Positions 34,459 to 42,335 are shown, counted from the stretch's first letter. The stretch is 46,464 nucleotides of DNA from an uncultured Acidimicrobiales bacterium (GCA_937991435.1 CALKPY010000119.1:1-46464), one strand, 5' to 3'. The notes: a model not told the origin generated them from the sequence alone. Numbers and translations: made by a program.

Positions 34459-36356
34459 CAGCTCACGTCAAATATCTGCTCGGCGACGGCCACCGTCACT
34501 TGGCCGCTGCGAGCGACGACGCTGACCGGGTGGGTTCCGACAGGTAGAGGTAACAGCACGTCGAATCCGCAGTCGGTGACACCGAATCGATTCGCGGCAT
34601 CTCTATGCGGGCTGCCGGTGTCGATGAGTACGACTTCGCCAGCGCCGCTGACCTCGATTTCGACGACTGCGGAGCGGTCATTCGGATCAAATGCCCAGCC
34701 AGAGATCTGCACGCGGTCATCGACGAGCGCGAACTGGTCGAGGCCCACGTAAATCGCACCGTCAAACACCAGTGGCGTGCCGTCGGTTTCTGGTTTGTTC
34801 ACCCCAGTTTGCAGTGCGGGGTCGGCTTGGGGTGCCGCCCCAAGTGCTCGACAACCCAACGACACGACTTGACCGTCTTCGGCCCCGACGACGTCGACAC
34901 ATACAGTGGCTTGACCCTCAGGCAGGGGAAACTCGCCGGCGAACCCTGTGGTGGGGCCGAGCCCCGGGACCGCTGCAGACACGTCGGGGCGACTCAAGTC
35001 AGGGCGCAGAACGGCGACTGGTTCGCCGTCGACTGTGATCGAGAGGTATGGCGCCTCGGTGGTGTCGATATCGCCCGCCCAACCCGAGACAAAGCCTGTG
35101 GCAGCGTCGACACGACGTAATACTTGCACCGCGCCCCAACTTGGGTTCGCGCTGGTGTCGCTCGGGTCAGGAATGATGAACGCCGGAGCGGCAGTTGGTT
35201 CTGGTTCGGCTTCGTCGGCGACTGGGGTCGCCGTTGGTGGGGCAGCGTCGGGGTTCTGATCGCGTGGCGGTTCTGGTGATGAGATCTGACCACTGGCGCC
35301 TGATCCCCGAACTGTCTGACCTGTTCCCACGTCAAGGCTTACGCACCCGACACTGACTGCCAACGCGCCCTGCAATGCGTCGACGCAGTACCGGTGAACA
35401 CCCGGTTCAGCCGGGAACGAAACAGAGAATCCTACGTTGGTTCCCGCGCCGCGCACCGAGCCGGCGATGTCAGCGCGGGGGAGCGATGCTTTGCCCCAGC
35501 TCAGAATCGCACCGTCGCCTACGACACGAATATCGACTGGCTGTTGGCTTCCGTCAGCGACCCAGCCAGTGAGGGCAACAGTGCCACCGTTGTCGACGGC
35601 AACCTCAAGAGACCCGGCCGGACGCCAATTTGTCGAGGACGCGGCATCGGGAAGATTCTCACCAGGGGCTTGTCCGTCGCCGAGTGGAATGCATTCGGTG
35701 ACCGCTCGACAGATGAACGGCGCAGGCCCCGTGTCGGTCTGTACGTAGCCGTCGCTGCAGCGATACTCGATGGTGGAACAGTTGCCGCAGACATCGGCGT
35801 AGCGCCACAGCCAACCGTCAGCAATATCGCCGGAGCCGCACCCGCCGGCGTAGAGGCTGTAACCATTGCCGGGGTCGTTGCGGAAGTAGCCGTCGGCCGA
35901 GCAGCAGTCGGTGCAGATTGGTGATGAACCGCAGCCGGGTTGGCAGTTGTCGCCTGAATTGAGCGGCGGGCAGTACGTGAGCATACGGCGCGGGTAGGTG
36001 CCGATGACCCCGGTCTGGGCCTGTACCGTGCGGGCGGGTCCGAACAGACCGCCGAGCGACGCCGCAGTGGCAGCGGCAGCGGTCGTGAGGGTGCCACGCA
36101 GGAATCCGCGTCTCGTGGCGTGGACTCGCTTACCTGCGCGTGCGTCGACGAGTCCAGACACAAATCCGTTGTTTGTGACGTCGCCATCAATCGCGGTTTG
36201 GTACGAGTCACGGATTGGAGCGCGATGTGATTCGACTGGTTCTCGAGGCCGAACATCGGCGCGTTCCAGGTCAGAGAAGAGCACGTTGGCGCCTTTGGTG
36301 AAGTTGGACGACGCCACAGTAGCCGCCTGCGGTTGCTGGTTTGGGGCGCTAGCCAT
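34458..36356 (-). CDS. Tat-exported protein: 12-Cys MADH light-chain-like domain plus three C-terminal repeats
   Basis: About 632 residues. A hydrophilic leader of 80 residues precedes a twin-arginine signal, HATRRGFLRGTLTTAAAA, with cleavage near VQAQ at 112-115. Residues 130-223 (numbering from GTG 36359) hold exactly twelve cysteines: 130, 139, 143, 149, 152, 153, 174, 191, 194, 201, 217, 223. The segment DIADGWLWRYADVCGNC resembles the D-G-x2-YLI-x-Y-x-D-C-C-G core of methylamine and aromatic amine dehydrogenase light chains, which also have Tat leaders and six disulfides. The positions expected to hold the two TTQ tryptophans appear to be Tyr and Ile. Three repeats of about 95 residues follow (249-344, 409-506, 533-633) with GW-x2-D and RxD motifs, separated by a Pro/Glu-rich linker (355-405). 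Start: GTG 36359 or ATG 36356, the latter in TGATG with the upstream stop. Confidence 0.75.
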   Translation of the reverse strand: MASAPNQQPQAATVASSNFTKGANVLFSDLERADVRPREPVESHRAPIRDSYQTAIDGDVTNNGFVSGLVDARAGKRVHATRRGFLRGTLTTAAAATAASLGGLFGPARTVQAQTGVIGTYPRRMLTYCPPLNSGDNCQPGCGSSPICTDCCSADGYFRNDPGNGYSLYAGGCGSGDIADGWLWRYADVCGNCSTIEYRCSDGYVQTDTGPAPFICRAVTECIPLGDGQAPGENLPDAASSTNWRPAGSLEVAVDNGGTVALTGWVADGSQQPVDIRVVGDGAILSWGKASLPRADIAGSVRGAGTNVGFSVSFPAEPGVHRYCVDALQGALAVSVGCVSLDVGTGQTVRGSGASGQISSPEPPRDQNPDAAPPTATPVADEAEPEPTAAPAFIIPDPSDTSANPSWGAVQVLRRVDAATGFVSGWAGDIDTTEAPYLSITVDGEPVAVLRPDLSRPDVSAAVPGLGPTTGFAGEFPLPEGQATVCVDVVGAEDGQVVSLGCRALGAAPQADPALQTGVNKPETDGTPLVFDGAIYVGLDQFALVDDRVQISGWAFDPNDRSAVVEIEVSGAGEVVLIDTGSPHRDAANRFGVTDCGFDVLLPLPVGTHPVSVVARSGQVTVAVAEQIFDVS

Positions 36357-36865
36357 CACGTATGAGATCGCAAAAGATCGAGTAAGTCGTCGGGCCCTGC
36401 CAGGGGTCGGGCCCCGGTAACAATGGCATCGTCAATGACAAAGGCGAATGGCAGGCTGGCGATGCCGAGAGACTCGGTGGGCTGGTCGAGATTGTCGATG
36501 ATGGACAAGCCCCTGGGAAAATCATTGGAACCGGTGGCAAGCGCACCGTTGGCATGGTGCACGAACACGAGTTCAGCCGAAGGCAGGTGCTTGATCGTGC
36601 GAACAATCGCATCTGACGCGGGCGAGCCGTGATCAACCACGATGAGCACTCCCGTGCCGATACGTTCGCCGAGGAGAGCTCGTTGTCGGGCCGTTGCGAA
36701 GCGACGCTCGAACTCCTCGCGAGTTAATCGTCGACTCGGAGCGGTGAGCCCGCCCTGTACGGCTTGTTCCAGGTCGTGTAGACGTTGCAAAAGATGGATC
36801 ACGACGAGAGCAACTGCAATGGTGCCTATGGCTGCGACCATGACGATAGCTAACGTGAACGTCAT
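36356..36865 (-). CDS. MauD-like thioredoxin-fold protein lacking active-site cysteines
   Basis: A 169-residue membrane-anchored protein: a helix at residues 4-25, a basic/acidic linker, then a thioredoxin-like fold. At the position of CxxC the sequence is VVDHGSPASDAIV, with Ser81-Pro-Ala-Ser84 instead of C-P-x-C. The cis-proline loop is kept (GIASLPFAFVID). There is no cysteine in the whole domain, so it cannot do thiol exchange; it may bind or hold a substrate, or pair with the CHAC protein encoded immediately upstream. The start overlaps that gene (ATGA) and the stop meets the cysteine-rich protein start (TGATG), indicating tight coupling. Confidence 0.75.
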   Translation of the reverse strand: MTFTLAIVMVAAIGTIAVALVVIHLLQRLHDLEQAVQGGLTAPSRRLTREEFERRFATARQRALLGERIGTGVLIVVDHGSPASDAIVRTIKHLPSAELVFVHHANGALATGSNDFPRGLSIIDNLDQPTESLGIASLPFAFVIDDAIVTGARPLAGPDDLLDLLRSHT

Positions 36866-37380
36866 GGTGCCAGGGCCGCGAACAGCCCTCCGTCACGAGC
36901 GACGCGGTCAAGATCTGCAGTAGTAGGAACCGCTCCATGTGCGATGAGCCCTTTGGGGCCAATGGCAATGGCATGAGGCAGCGGGTCGATACCGAGACGT
37001 GACGCGGTCGCGAGCTGATCGAGTTCTAGACCGGCACCGAGCAAATCGACCAATTTGATGGTGCCGTCGCGCGGAACGCCGATGTGATGCACAACCACAG
37101 GCAGATCCCCAACTGCCGTGTGATCGGCGCCCAACTCATCGACAAGCGATTGACACGCGTGACACGAACGAGACAGAAACAGATGCAGGCCACCTGCAAG
37201 AGTCGCTGCCGCCGCCTGGAAGTCAAACGCCAAGCTGGATGGTGCCGTTTCGAACCCAGGTGGCAACCCTTCGTTGAGCGCGACTTCGACAAGGGCAACC
37301 CGTGCGAGCATGTGGTTCAGTGCGTATGCCAACAACGCGCACGTGACGAGGACGGCGCCAGCGAGCGCTGCTGCGCTCAT
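36862..37380 (-). CDS. MauD-like membrane-anchored thioredoxin-fold protein (CHAC)
   Basis: A 172-residue protein with an N-terminal helix (AALAGAVLVTCALLAYAL) and an extracytoplasmic thioredoxin-like domain. The redox motif is LHLFLSRSCHACQSLVDEL (Cys73, Cys76) and the cis-proline loop GIDPLPHAIAIGPKG. This is the layout of MauD, needed for disulfide formation in methylamine dehydrogenase light chain, and of TlpA-like proteins. ATG 37380 forms ATGA with the MauE-like gene stop; a longer open frame to 37449 is rejected. It probably receives oxidising or reducing equivalents from the MauE-like protein. Confidence 0.8.
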   Translation of the reverse strand: MSAAALAGAVLVTCALLAYALNHMLARVALVEVALNEGLPPGFETAPSSLAFDFQAAAATLAGGLHLFLSRSCHACQSLVDELGADHTAVGDLPVVVHHIGVPRDGTIKLVDLLGAGLELDQLATASRLGIDPLPHAIAIGPKGLIAHGAVPTTADLDRVARDGGLFAALAP

Positions 37381-37937
37381 GGTGATCGTCGCTCGCCAGG
37401 TCGATGCGCTTCGATACGGGCAAGGCTCGCTCCGGCCGATGCCGGCCAAGCGACCGCTTCGGGGATTGCGTAGACCGCCCCGGCGATTCCGAGGGCAACA
37501 AGAAATGTTGCTGCAGTCGACGCAGCGTCGGCTGAAACTGCCTGTTCATCGACAAGGAACAGGAATGCTGTTGCGAGTACGAGCACTGCCCGGCCCAATG
37601 ACCAAGGTGTGGTCGGAGCCGACGAGAATGAGCATGCACACGGCAACGAGGAACTCGTCATGAGAAGTCTCGCGATCCAAACGATGAACACGACACCGAG
37701 TGCACCAGCACCCAACGCGAACCAGTTCAGGAGTGCCGGAGCACCGGTCGCTGCTACAGGAATGCCGATAGCGACCGCCAGTTCGACGGCGGTCAGTGCG
37801 TTAGCTGCCAGCCGAGGCTTGGCCATGTGCATGCCCAAAAGCTCGACGAGCCGCTCGTGATCCATGAGGTGGGTGATTGCGCCAAAGGTGATCAGGCCCC
37901 AACCAATGCAGCCGAGCAGCAAGATCACAATTGCCAC
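37377..37937 (-). CDS. MauE/DoxX-like membrane protein with CxC motif
   Basis: About 186 residues with four predicted helices (roughly 2-20, 45-65, 72-92, 112-130) as in MauE and related DoxX-like proteins. The family motif after the third helix, usually P-C-x-C-F-G, appears as SLPCACSFSS (Cys100, Cys102), followed by PTTPWSLGRAVLVLATAFLFL. MauE is thought to supply redox power across the membrane for MauD. The start is GTG 37937 or GTG 37928; the latter would form a GTGA overlap with the upstream gene. The gene directly precedes the CHAC thioredoxin gene, as mauE precedes mauD in classical mau operons. Confidence 0.8.
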   Translation of the reverse strand: MAIVILLLGCIGWGLITFGAITHLMDHERLVELLGMHMAKPRLAANALTAVELAVAIGIPVAATGAPALLNWFALGAGALGVVFIVWIARLLMTSSSLPCACSFSSAPTTPWSLGRAVLVLATAFLFLVDEQAVSADAASTAATFLVALGIAGAVYAIPEAVAWPASAGASLARIEAHRPGERRSP

Positions 37938-38596
37938 CGCACGTCAAGTGCGCTGATGGTCTCGGCGGCGAGGTCGTGGTCTGATTCGGGAGCCAGCATG
38001 ACCAGAACACGACATGAGTCAGTCACGAGCACGAGATAGGCCCCGCTATCACCGTGGCGGCCGGCGAAGAGCTCACCTGCAGCGGTTGCGGTACCTGCCC
38101 ACGTCGGAAGCTGGTCAACGACAGCAGACGTCAACGGCGATACCTCGATAAGTCCAATCTCAGTCTGCATTGCGATTCTGGGGTAGCCGCTGATCTCTGC
38201 GTCGGTCCGAGTGCCGATTGTCATGCCGAGAGGCGTCGCTGCTGGCGCAATCGCGCCGAAAAGATCGAGAAGTCGCCCGGCTCCGTCGTAACTAGACGTA
38301 CTCAGCACGCCAGAGAGACTTTCGATCACCGCGGTGTGGCGGTGCACAACCTGGGTGGCGACGGTGTCGAGTGACTCAATGATCCAACCCCGAAAGCCGT
38401 TGACCGTAAACGACCCCGTGGTGTTGCTGAAGTTGACGCCGGAGCGGTCCTTGGCGCTGAGAATCTGGTGCGTGACACCGTCAAAGAGCACATCGACAAA
38501 CGACGTGTATGGCTGATCGAAGCGCAAGTCTTTGTGGCTCATTACCAGGTGCTCGCCGGTGATGACTTGTGCGCGCTTGCGATTGAGTGGAGACAC
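37925..38596 (-). CDS. Unrecognised protein, first gene of the mau-like operon
   Basis: Up to 223 residues, not recognised. No signal peptide or membrane helix is evident, so it is likely cytoplasmic. The sequence looks rich in beta strands (FVDVLFDGVTHQILSAKD, GSFTVNGFRGWIIESLD, GAYLVLVTDSCRVLVML) with two similar-sized halves. Start is uncertain between GTG 38596 and ATG 38542 (MSHKDLRFDQPYTSF); neither has a strong ribosome-binding site. The stop lies inside the start region of the MauE-like gene. A homologue would be expected beside other MauE/MauD operons of this type if it belongs to the system. Confidence 0.6.
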   Translation of the reverse strand: MSPLNRKRAQVITGEHLVMSHKDLRFDQPYTSFVDVLFDGVTHQILSAKDRSGVNFSNTTGSFTVNGFRGWIIESLDTVATQVVHRHTAVIESLSGVLSTSSYDGAGRLLDLFGAIAPAATPLGMTIGTRTDAEISGYPRIAMQTEIGLIEVSPLTSAVVDQLPTWAGTATAAGELFAGRHGDSGAYLVLVTDSCRVLVMLAPESDHDLAAETISALDVRWQL

Positions 38597-38692
38597 AGTT
38601 GTGAGCTTAGGGTCGGCAAACGGTCAGGGCGTGACGCTTACAAGACTCGTCAGGCGCCACCCAGTTTGGACGCTGCGATGAGAATGAGGTGC

Positions 38693-39394
38693 TCAGAACG
38701 GCGATGCCTCGACGAATCGCAGTGCCTCGTCGATGCACTGCATGGATTTCGGCGTTGCAAAGTGATCCGTATTGCGGAGTTCAGCGAAACTGGCATGGGG
38801 CAGGGCTGCCAGTAACGGCCCGGCGGGACCAGCAAAGTCATTGTCGCCAAGGAGCACGTGAACCGGCATGGTTACAGGCGACAAGGCGTCGGCGGTGAGA
38901 GGTGTCGACTCGTGTGTCAACAGGGCAGCGAGCGCTTGGGCATCTGCACTTGGGTCGGCAGCGAGGTCGGCAAAGTAGCGAACGAACGGATCGGTCAGGT
39001 CGCCGTCGCCAGCCATCGCGGCGAGAATCTTGTCCCGGTTCTCGGTTGATGCGTCGAACAGGTTCGCTCCTACGCCGATCAGCACTAGGCGAGCGAAGCG
39101 GCCGGGAGCTTGCGCCGCGCACGCGAGCAGAACCCGTGCTCCCAGCGAGAATCCAACTGCGTCTACCTCAGCCTCGGGCAGCTGGGCAATAACAGCGTCT
39201 GCGAGATCTGCATACGCCGCTGGTTCGTATGGCTTTGGGGCGCTTCCGTGGCCTAACAGATCTATGCCAATCGCCGTGCGCCCGGCATCGGCTACAAGAT
39301 CGAGCCACCCATTGTGGCGCCACGTGGATTCGGTAGATCCACCGAGCCCGTGCACAAAGACGACGGGACGGTCGATGACGGCGGGCTCACCCAA
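38693..39394 (-). CDS. Alpha/beta hydrolase
   Basis: A 233-residue alpha/beta-hydrolase-fold protein. The oxyanion region is VVFVHGLGGSTESTW, the nucleophile elbow is VDAVGFSLGARVLL (G-F-S-L-G), the acid is probably in LLGDNDFAGP, and the catalytic His in NTDHFATP. It hydrolyses an ester, lactone or similar bond; substrate unknown. The best start is TTG 39394, overlapping the GDPD gene by 8 bases; GTG 39390 is not in frame. It is the second gene after GDPD, which may hint at lipid-related substrates but proves nothing. Confidence 0.85.
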   Translation of the reverse strand: MGEPAVIDRPVVFVHGLGGSTESTWRHNGWLDLVADAGRTAIGIDLLGHGSAPKPYEPAAYADLADAVIAQLPEAEVDAVGFSLGARVLLACAAQAPGRFARLVLIGVGANLFDASTENRDKILAAMAGDGDLTDPFVRYFADLAADPSADAQALAALLTHESTPLTADALSPVTMPVHVLLGDNDFAGPAGPLLAALPHASFAELRNTDHFATPKSMQCIDEALRFVEASPF

Positions 39395-40193
39395 GGTTCG
39401 AGCCCGCTGGCACCGGTGAAGGCGTGTCTGAAGCTCGCCACTGGCCTCGTTGGATCAGCACGTCTCGAAGTGCCGCTGGTTCGTCGGTAATGAGTCCGTC
39501 GACCCCAAGATCGAGCAGCTCGTGCATCTCGGTTGGTTCGTCAATGGTCCAGACATGCACCTGAAGATCGTTCGCGTGAGCGGTGGCAACCAATGCTTCG
39601 TCAAGCAAGGGGCGTCCTCGAAACGTTGTAGGGATCTGCGCACATGCGTCGTCAAATACCGCAGGTGACGGACCGCCGAGACTGGCCGAACGCAACGCAG
39701 CGAATGCACGGGGCCCCATCGAGGTGCACAACGCTGGCCCAAGGTGAGCACGGCAATAGGCGATCCGACGGTCGCTGAACGAACCAATACAAACCCGGTC
39801 GATCGCGTTGTGCGTCTTGACGGCGTGCACCAGAGGTTCAATTGCGCCGTCTGACTTTGGGTCGATGTTCAGTCGAATTGTCGGCCAGGTCGTCAGCAGC
39901 TCAGCCAGACGCGGAATGCGAGCGCGGCGTTCCACGATGACTTCGTCGAGTTCCGATGCGGTCAAATCGCCGATGATGGCGTCGGTATCAGTAACCCGGG
40001 CGAGACTTTCGTCGTGAAAGGCGAACAGAACGCCGTCGGCGCTTGCGTGCACGTCGGTCTCAAGGTACGCGTATCCAAGATCAACAGCCCGTTGAAATGC
40101 TTCGATGGTATTCTCGGGCGCTTCGCCGGCACCGCCGCGGTGAGCGATGGCGAGGGGCCCTGGATGATCCAAGTATGGGTGTCTGGTTGGCAC
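39387..40193 (-). CDS. Glycerophosphodiester phosphodiesterase
   Basis: About 268 residues with the GDPD TIM-barrel motifs: LAIAHRGGAGEAPENTIEAF (catalytic HR and Glu), YAYLETDVHASADGVLFAFHD (ExD metal site and second His), and a late VHVWTIDEPTEMHELLDLG with DGLITDEPAAL. The enzyme cleaves deacylated phospholipids to glycerol-3-phosphate and an alcohol. No signal peptide is visible, so it is likely cytoplasmic. GTG 40193 is preferred to an in-frame TTG at 40238. The gene is divergent from pyk, and the tandem repeat array lies between them. Confidence 0.9.
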   Translation of the reverse strand: MPTRHPYLDHPGPLAIAHRGGAGEAPENTIEAFQRAVDLGYAYLETDVHASADGVLFAFHDESLARVTDTDAIIGDLTASELDEVIVERRARIPRLAELLTTWPTIRLNIDPKSDGAIEPLVHAVKTHNAIDRVCIGSFSDRRIAYCRAHLGPALCTSMGPRAFAALRSASLGGPSPAVFDDACAQIPTTFRGRPLLDEALVATAHANDLQVHVWTIDEPTEMHELLDLGVDGLITDEPAALRDVLIQRGQWRASDTPSPVPAGSNLG

Positions 40194-40242
40194 AGCATCG
40201 AAACCTAGCTGCTGGGTGGTCGCGGTCGCATTGACCAACCTG

Positions 40243-40358
40243 AATCGGCACCTCCGATTCGTTCATGAGCCACCTCTGATTGATTCATGAGCCACCTCTG
40301 ATTGATTCATGAGCCACCTCTGATTGATTCACGAGCCACCTCTGATTGATTCACGAGC
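40243..40358. repeat. 22-bp tandem repeat array between GDPD and pyk
   Basis: Four near-identical 22-bp units run head to tail at 40265-40286, 40287-40308, 40309-40330 and 40331-40352. Each starts ATGAGCCACCTC (ACGAGC in the last) and ends TGATTGATTC. A degenerate unit precedes (40243-40264) and a 6-7 base partial follows (40353-40358). There are no spacers. The degenerate unit contains a hairpin, GAATCGG/CCGATTC with a CACCT loop (40242-40260). The array fills most of the 150 bases between the divergent GDPD and pyk genes. The period is about two DNA turns, as expected for stacked protein sites; simple slippage is the alternative. Confidence 0.9.
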
Positions 40359-40389
40359 GTTGTCAATGTTGCATGAGTAGCCTTTAGAC

Positions 40390-41820
40390 GTGACACGACG
40401 CACGAAGATCATTTGCACCATTGGCCCAGCCAGCTCCAGCAGCGCCGTCCTCAAGGACATGATCCGCGCTGGCATGGATGTCGCTCGTATCGGCATGGCC
40501 CACAGCAGCATTGATGAGGGCCTCGAGCTTTCGCGTGCGATTCGTTCTGCCGCTGCTGACGTCGGCCGCCCAGTCGGCGTACTCGTCGATCTTCCCGGCC
40601 CCAAAATCCGAGTTGGCGCCTTTGATGAAGATGGCGTCGAGCTGGCGACGGATTCAACCATCTTGCTTGGTGTCGGCAACGACGCGAGTACAGCCACCGA
40701 AGTCAACGTTGACTACGAAGGCCTGCTCATCGATGTGCAGGCTGGCGATGACCTGGCGTTTGGCGACGGCGGCGTAGTCGCATCGGTACTCCAACGAAAA
40801 GGTGACCGTCTCGAAGCCCGAATCACGAGCGGCGGTATCGTGCGCGGTCGACCGGGCGTGCACATTCCGTCAGAACGGCTGAGCCTCGCATCGCCAACCG
40901 ACGACGACCTCGTCATGCTCGACGCATTCCTCGAGGAGGGTGTCGACATGGTCGCGCTGAGCTTTGTGCGAAGCGGCAGCGATGTTCGCCGAGTCGCGAC
41001 CGAACCGCACCCCCGCGGCCCGTTGATCGTCGCCAAGATCGAGTGCCGCGCTGCGGTTGACAATCTCGACGGAATCATTGAGGAATCTGGCGCGATTATG
41101 GTCGCCCGTGGCGATCTCGGCGCCGAGTGTTCGCTGGCCGAACTTCCTCACTTGCAAAAAGAGATCATCCGCCGATGCATCGCCGCTGGTCTGCCTGTCA
41201 TTACGGCGACCCAGATGCTTGAGACCATGATCGAGTCGCCGTCACCCACCCGAGCCGAGGCAAGCGACGTGGCTAACGCCGTGTTCGACGGCACTTCGGC
41301 GGTCATGCTCTCGGGCGAGACCGCGATTGGCAAGCACCCTGTGCGTGTTGTTGAAACCATGGCCGAGATCGCATCTCGCGCTGATGAGAAGTTCGATCAC
41401 TCAGCTTGGGCCGAACGCTTGCAGGCAATGCACCTCGTGGGCGCAACCGACCCTGCAGCCGCAATCACCAACGCCATGACTGCGGCCGCGGCCCGGGCAT
41501 GCGACGAACTCGATATTGCCGCGATCTTGGCGATCTCAGGATCTGGCTTCACAGTGCGATCGATGGCCCGGTTCCGCCCTCGTGCCAACATCTTGGGCTT
41601 CACGGCGAACTCGAACACATTCCGCCAACTCACGTCGAGCTGGGGAACCGTACCGATGGAATTCGAGTCGGGTCCGTCATATGAAGACCGCGTTCAAGAA
41701 GCCGTTCGACGCGCTGTCGAAAGCGGCCACGTTAAGCCAGGCGATCTCGTAGGCGTGCTAGCAGGCATCGCTCTATCTGGCGCAGCGACTGATGTTTTCC
41801 GTCTGGTGCGGGTCACCTGA
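40390..41820 (+). CDS. pyk: Pyruvate kinase
   Basis: A 476-residue pyruvate kinase, final ATP-yielding step of glycolysis. It begins TRRTKIICTIGPASSS and keeps LVDLPGPKIRVGAF, the substrate-site IVAKIECRAAVDNLDGI, IMVARGDLGAE and TATQMLETMIESPSPTRAEA, plus SGETAIGKHPV. The monovalent-cation region is unusual: where most enzymes read R-x-N-F-S-H-G it reads ARIGMAHSS, losing the Asn and Ser that bind K+. GPKIR has Lys where K+-dependent enzymes have Glu, so the enzyme is predicted to be K+-independent. GTG 40390 is the start. The tandem repeat array lies directly upstream and may hold regulatory sites. Confidence 0.92.
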   Translation: MTRRTKIICTIGPASSSSAVLKDMIRAGMDVARIGMAHSSIDEGLELSRAIRSAAADVGRPVGVLVDLPGPKIRVGAFDEDGVELATDSTILLGVGNDASTATEVNVDYEGLLIDVQAGDDLAFGDGGVVASVLQRKGDRLEARITSGGIVRGRPGVHIPSERLSLASPTDDDLVMLDAFLEEGVDMVALSFVRSGSDVRRVATEPHPRGPLIVAKIECRAAVDNLDGIIEESGAIMVARGDLGAECSLAELPHLQKEIIRRCIAAGLPVITATQMLETMIESPSPTRAEASDVANAVFDGTSAVMLSGETAIGKHPVRVVETMAEIASRADEKFDHSAWAERLQAMHLVGATDPAAAITNAMTAAAARACDELDIAAILAISGSGFTVRSMARFRPRANILGFTANSNTFRQLTSSWGTVPMEFESGPSYEDRVQEAVRRAVESGHVKPGDLVGVLAGIALSGAATDVFRLVRVT

Positions 41821-41878
41821 CACCGCTGTGGCTCAGACCTGACTGCTGCGACTTCACGACGATCGGTAGCATCGGCAG

Positions 41879-42313
41879 ATGTCCGAAATTCACTTGACCC
41901 GATCCGGTCCGCCCGAGACCGTCCTCAACCTAGAGCCGACCGAAGCGTTGACGGCTCTTGAGGCCGCGTTGGCCTCGCCCGAACCTCGTGATGCGGTCAG
42001 CGCTGTGGTCGCTGCCTGGCCGACGTTCCTTGATGGTTGGGCCCAGTTGGGGCGACTCGCGCGAGATGACATCGAAGCCTATGCGGCCTTTCGTGTGGGC
42101 TATCACCGCGGTCTTGACCGGCTTCGTGCCAACGGATGGCGAGGTAGCGGCTATGTGCGCTGGGATCACGAATCGAATCGGGGATTCTTGCGGGCTTTGG
42201 CGGGCCTGGCTTCATCGGCGGCAAAAATCAATGAAATCGCCGAGGCTGATAGATGCGAATTGTTTCTGCGTCAGCTCGACCCTGCCTGGCCACATGGCGA
42301 CTACGACGGGTGA
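41879..42313 (+). CDS. DUF3151 family protein
   Basis: A 144-residue cytoplasmic protein of unknown function matching the actinobacterial DUF3151 family: the diagnostic stretch is EAYAAFRVGYHRGLDRLRANGW followed by VRWDHESNRGFLRALAGLA, shown here in parts to mark residues about 70-115. It is predicted all-helical. No enzyme motif is visible. It lies 58 bases after pyk and 22 before the mobA-like gene, on the same strand, so co-transcription is possible. Confidence 0.85.
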   Translation: MSEIHLTRSGPPETVLNLEPTEALTALEAALASPEPRDAVSAVVAAWPTFLDGWAQLGRLARDDIEAYAAFRVGYHRGLDRLRANGWRGSGYVRWDHESNRGFLRALAGLASSAAKINEIAEADRCELFLRQLDPAWPHGDYDG

Positions 42314-42335
42314 TGACCGTCGTTGTTCGTGACCG

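Noticed and set aside
34458..36356. Genuine TTQ methylamine dehydrogenase light chain
   Set aside because: No MauB heavy chain or MauG in the window, and the TTQ tryptophans appear replaced in the by-eye alignment.
33422..38596. Recently acquired mobile island
   Set aside because: No integrase, repeats, tRNA or clear change in base composition flanks the operon.
40243..40358. CRISPR array
   Set aside because: The 22-bp units are directly adjacent without spacers, and no cas gene is present.
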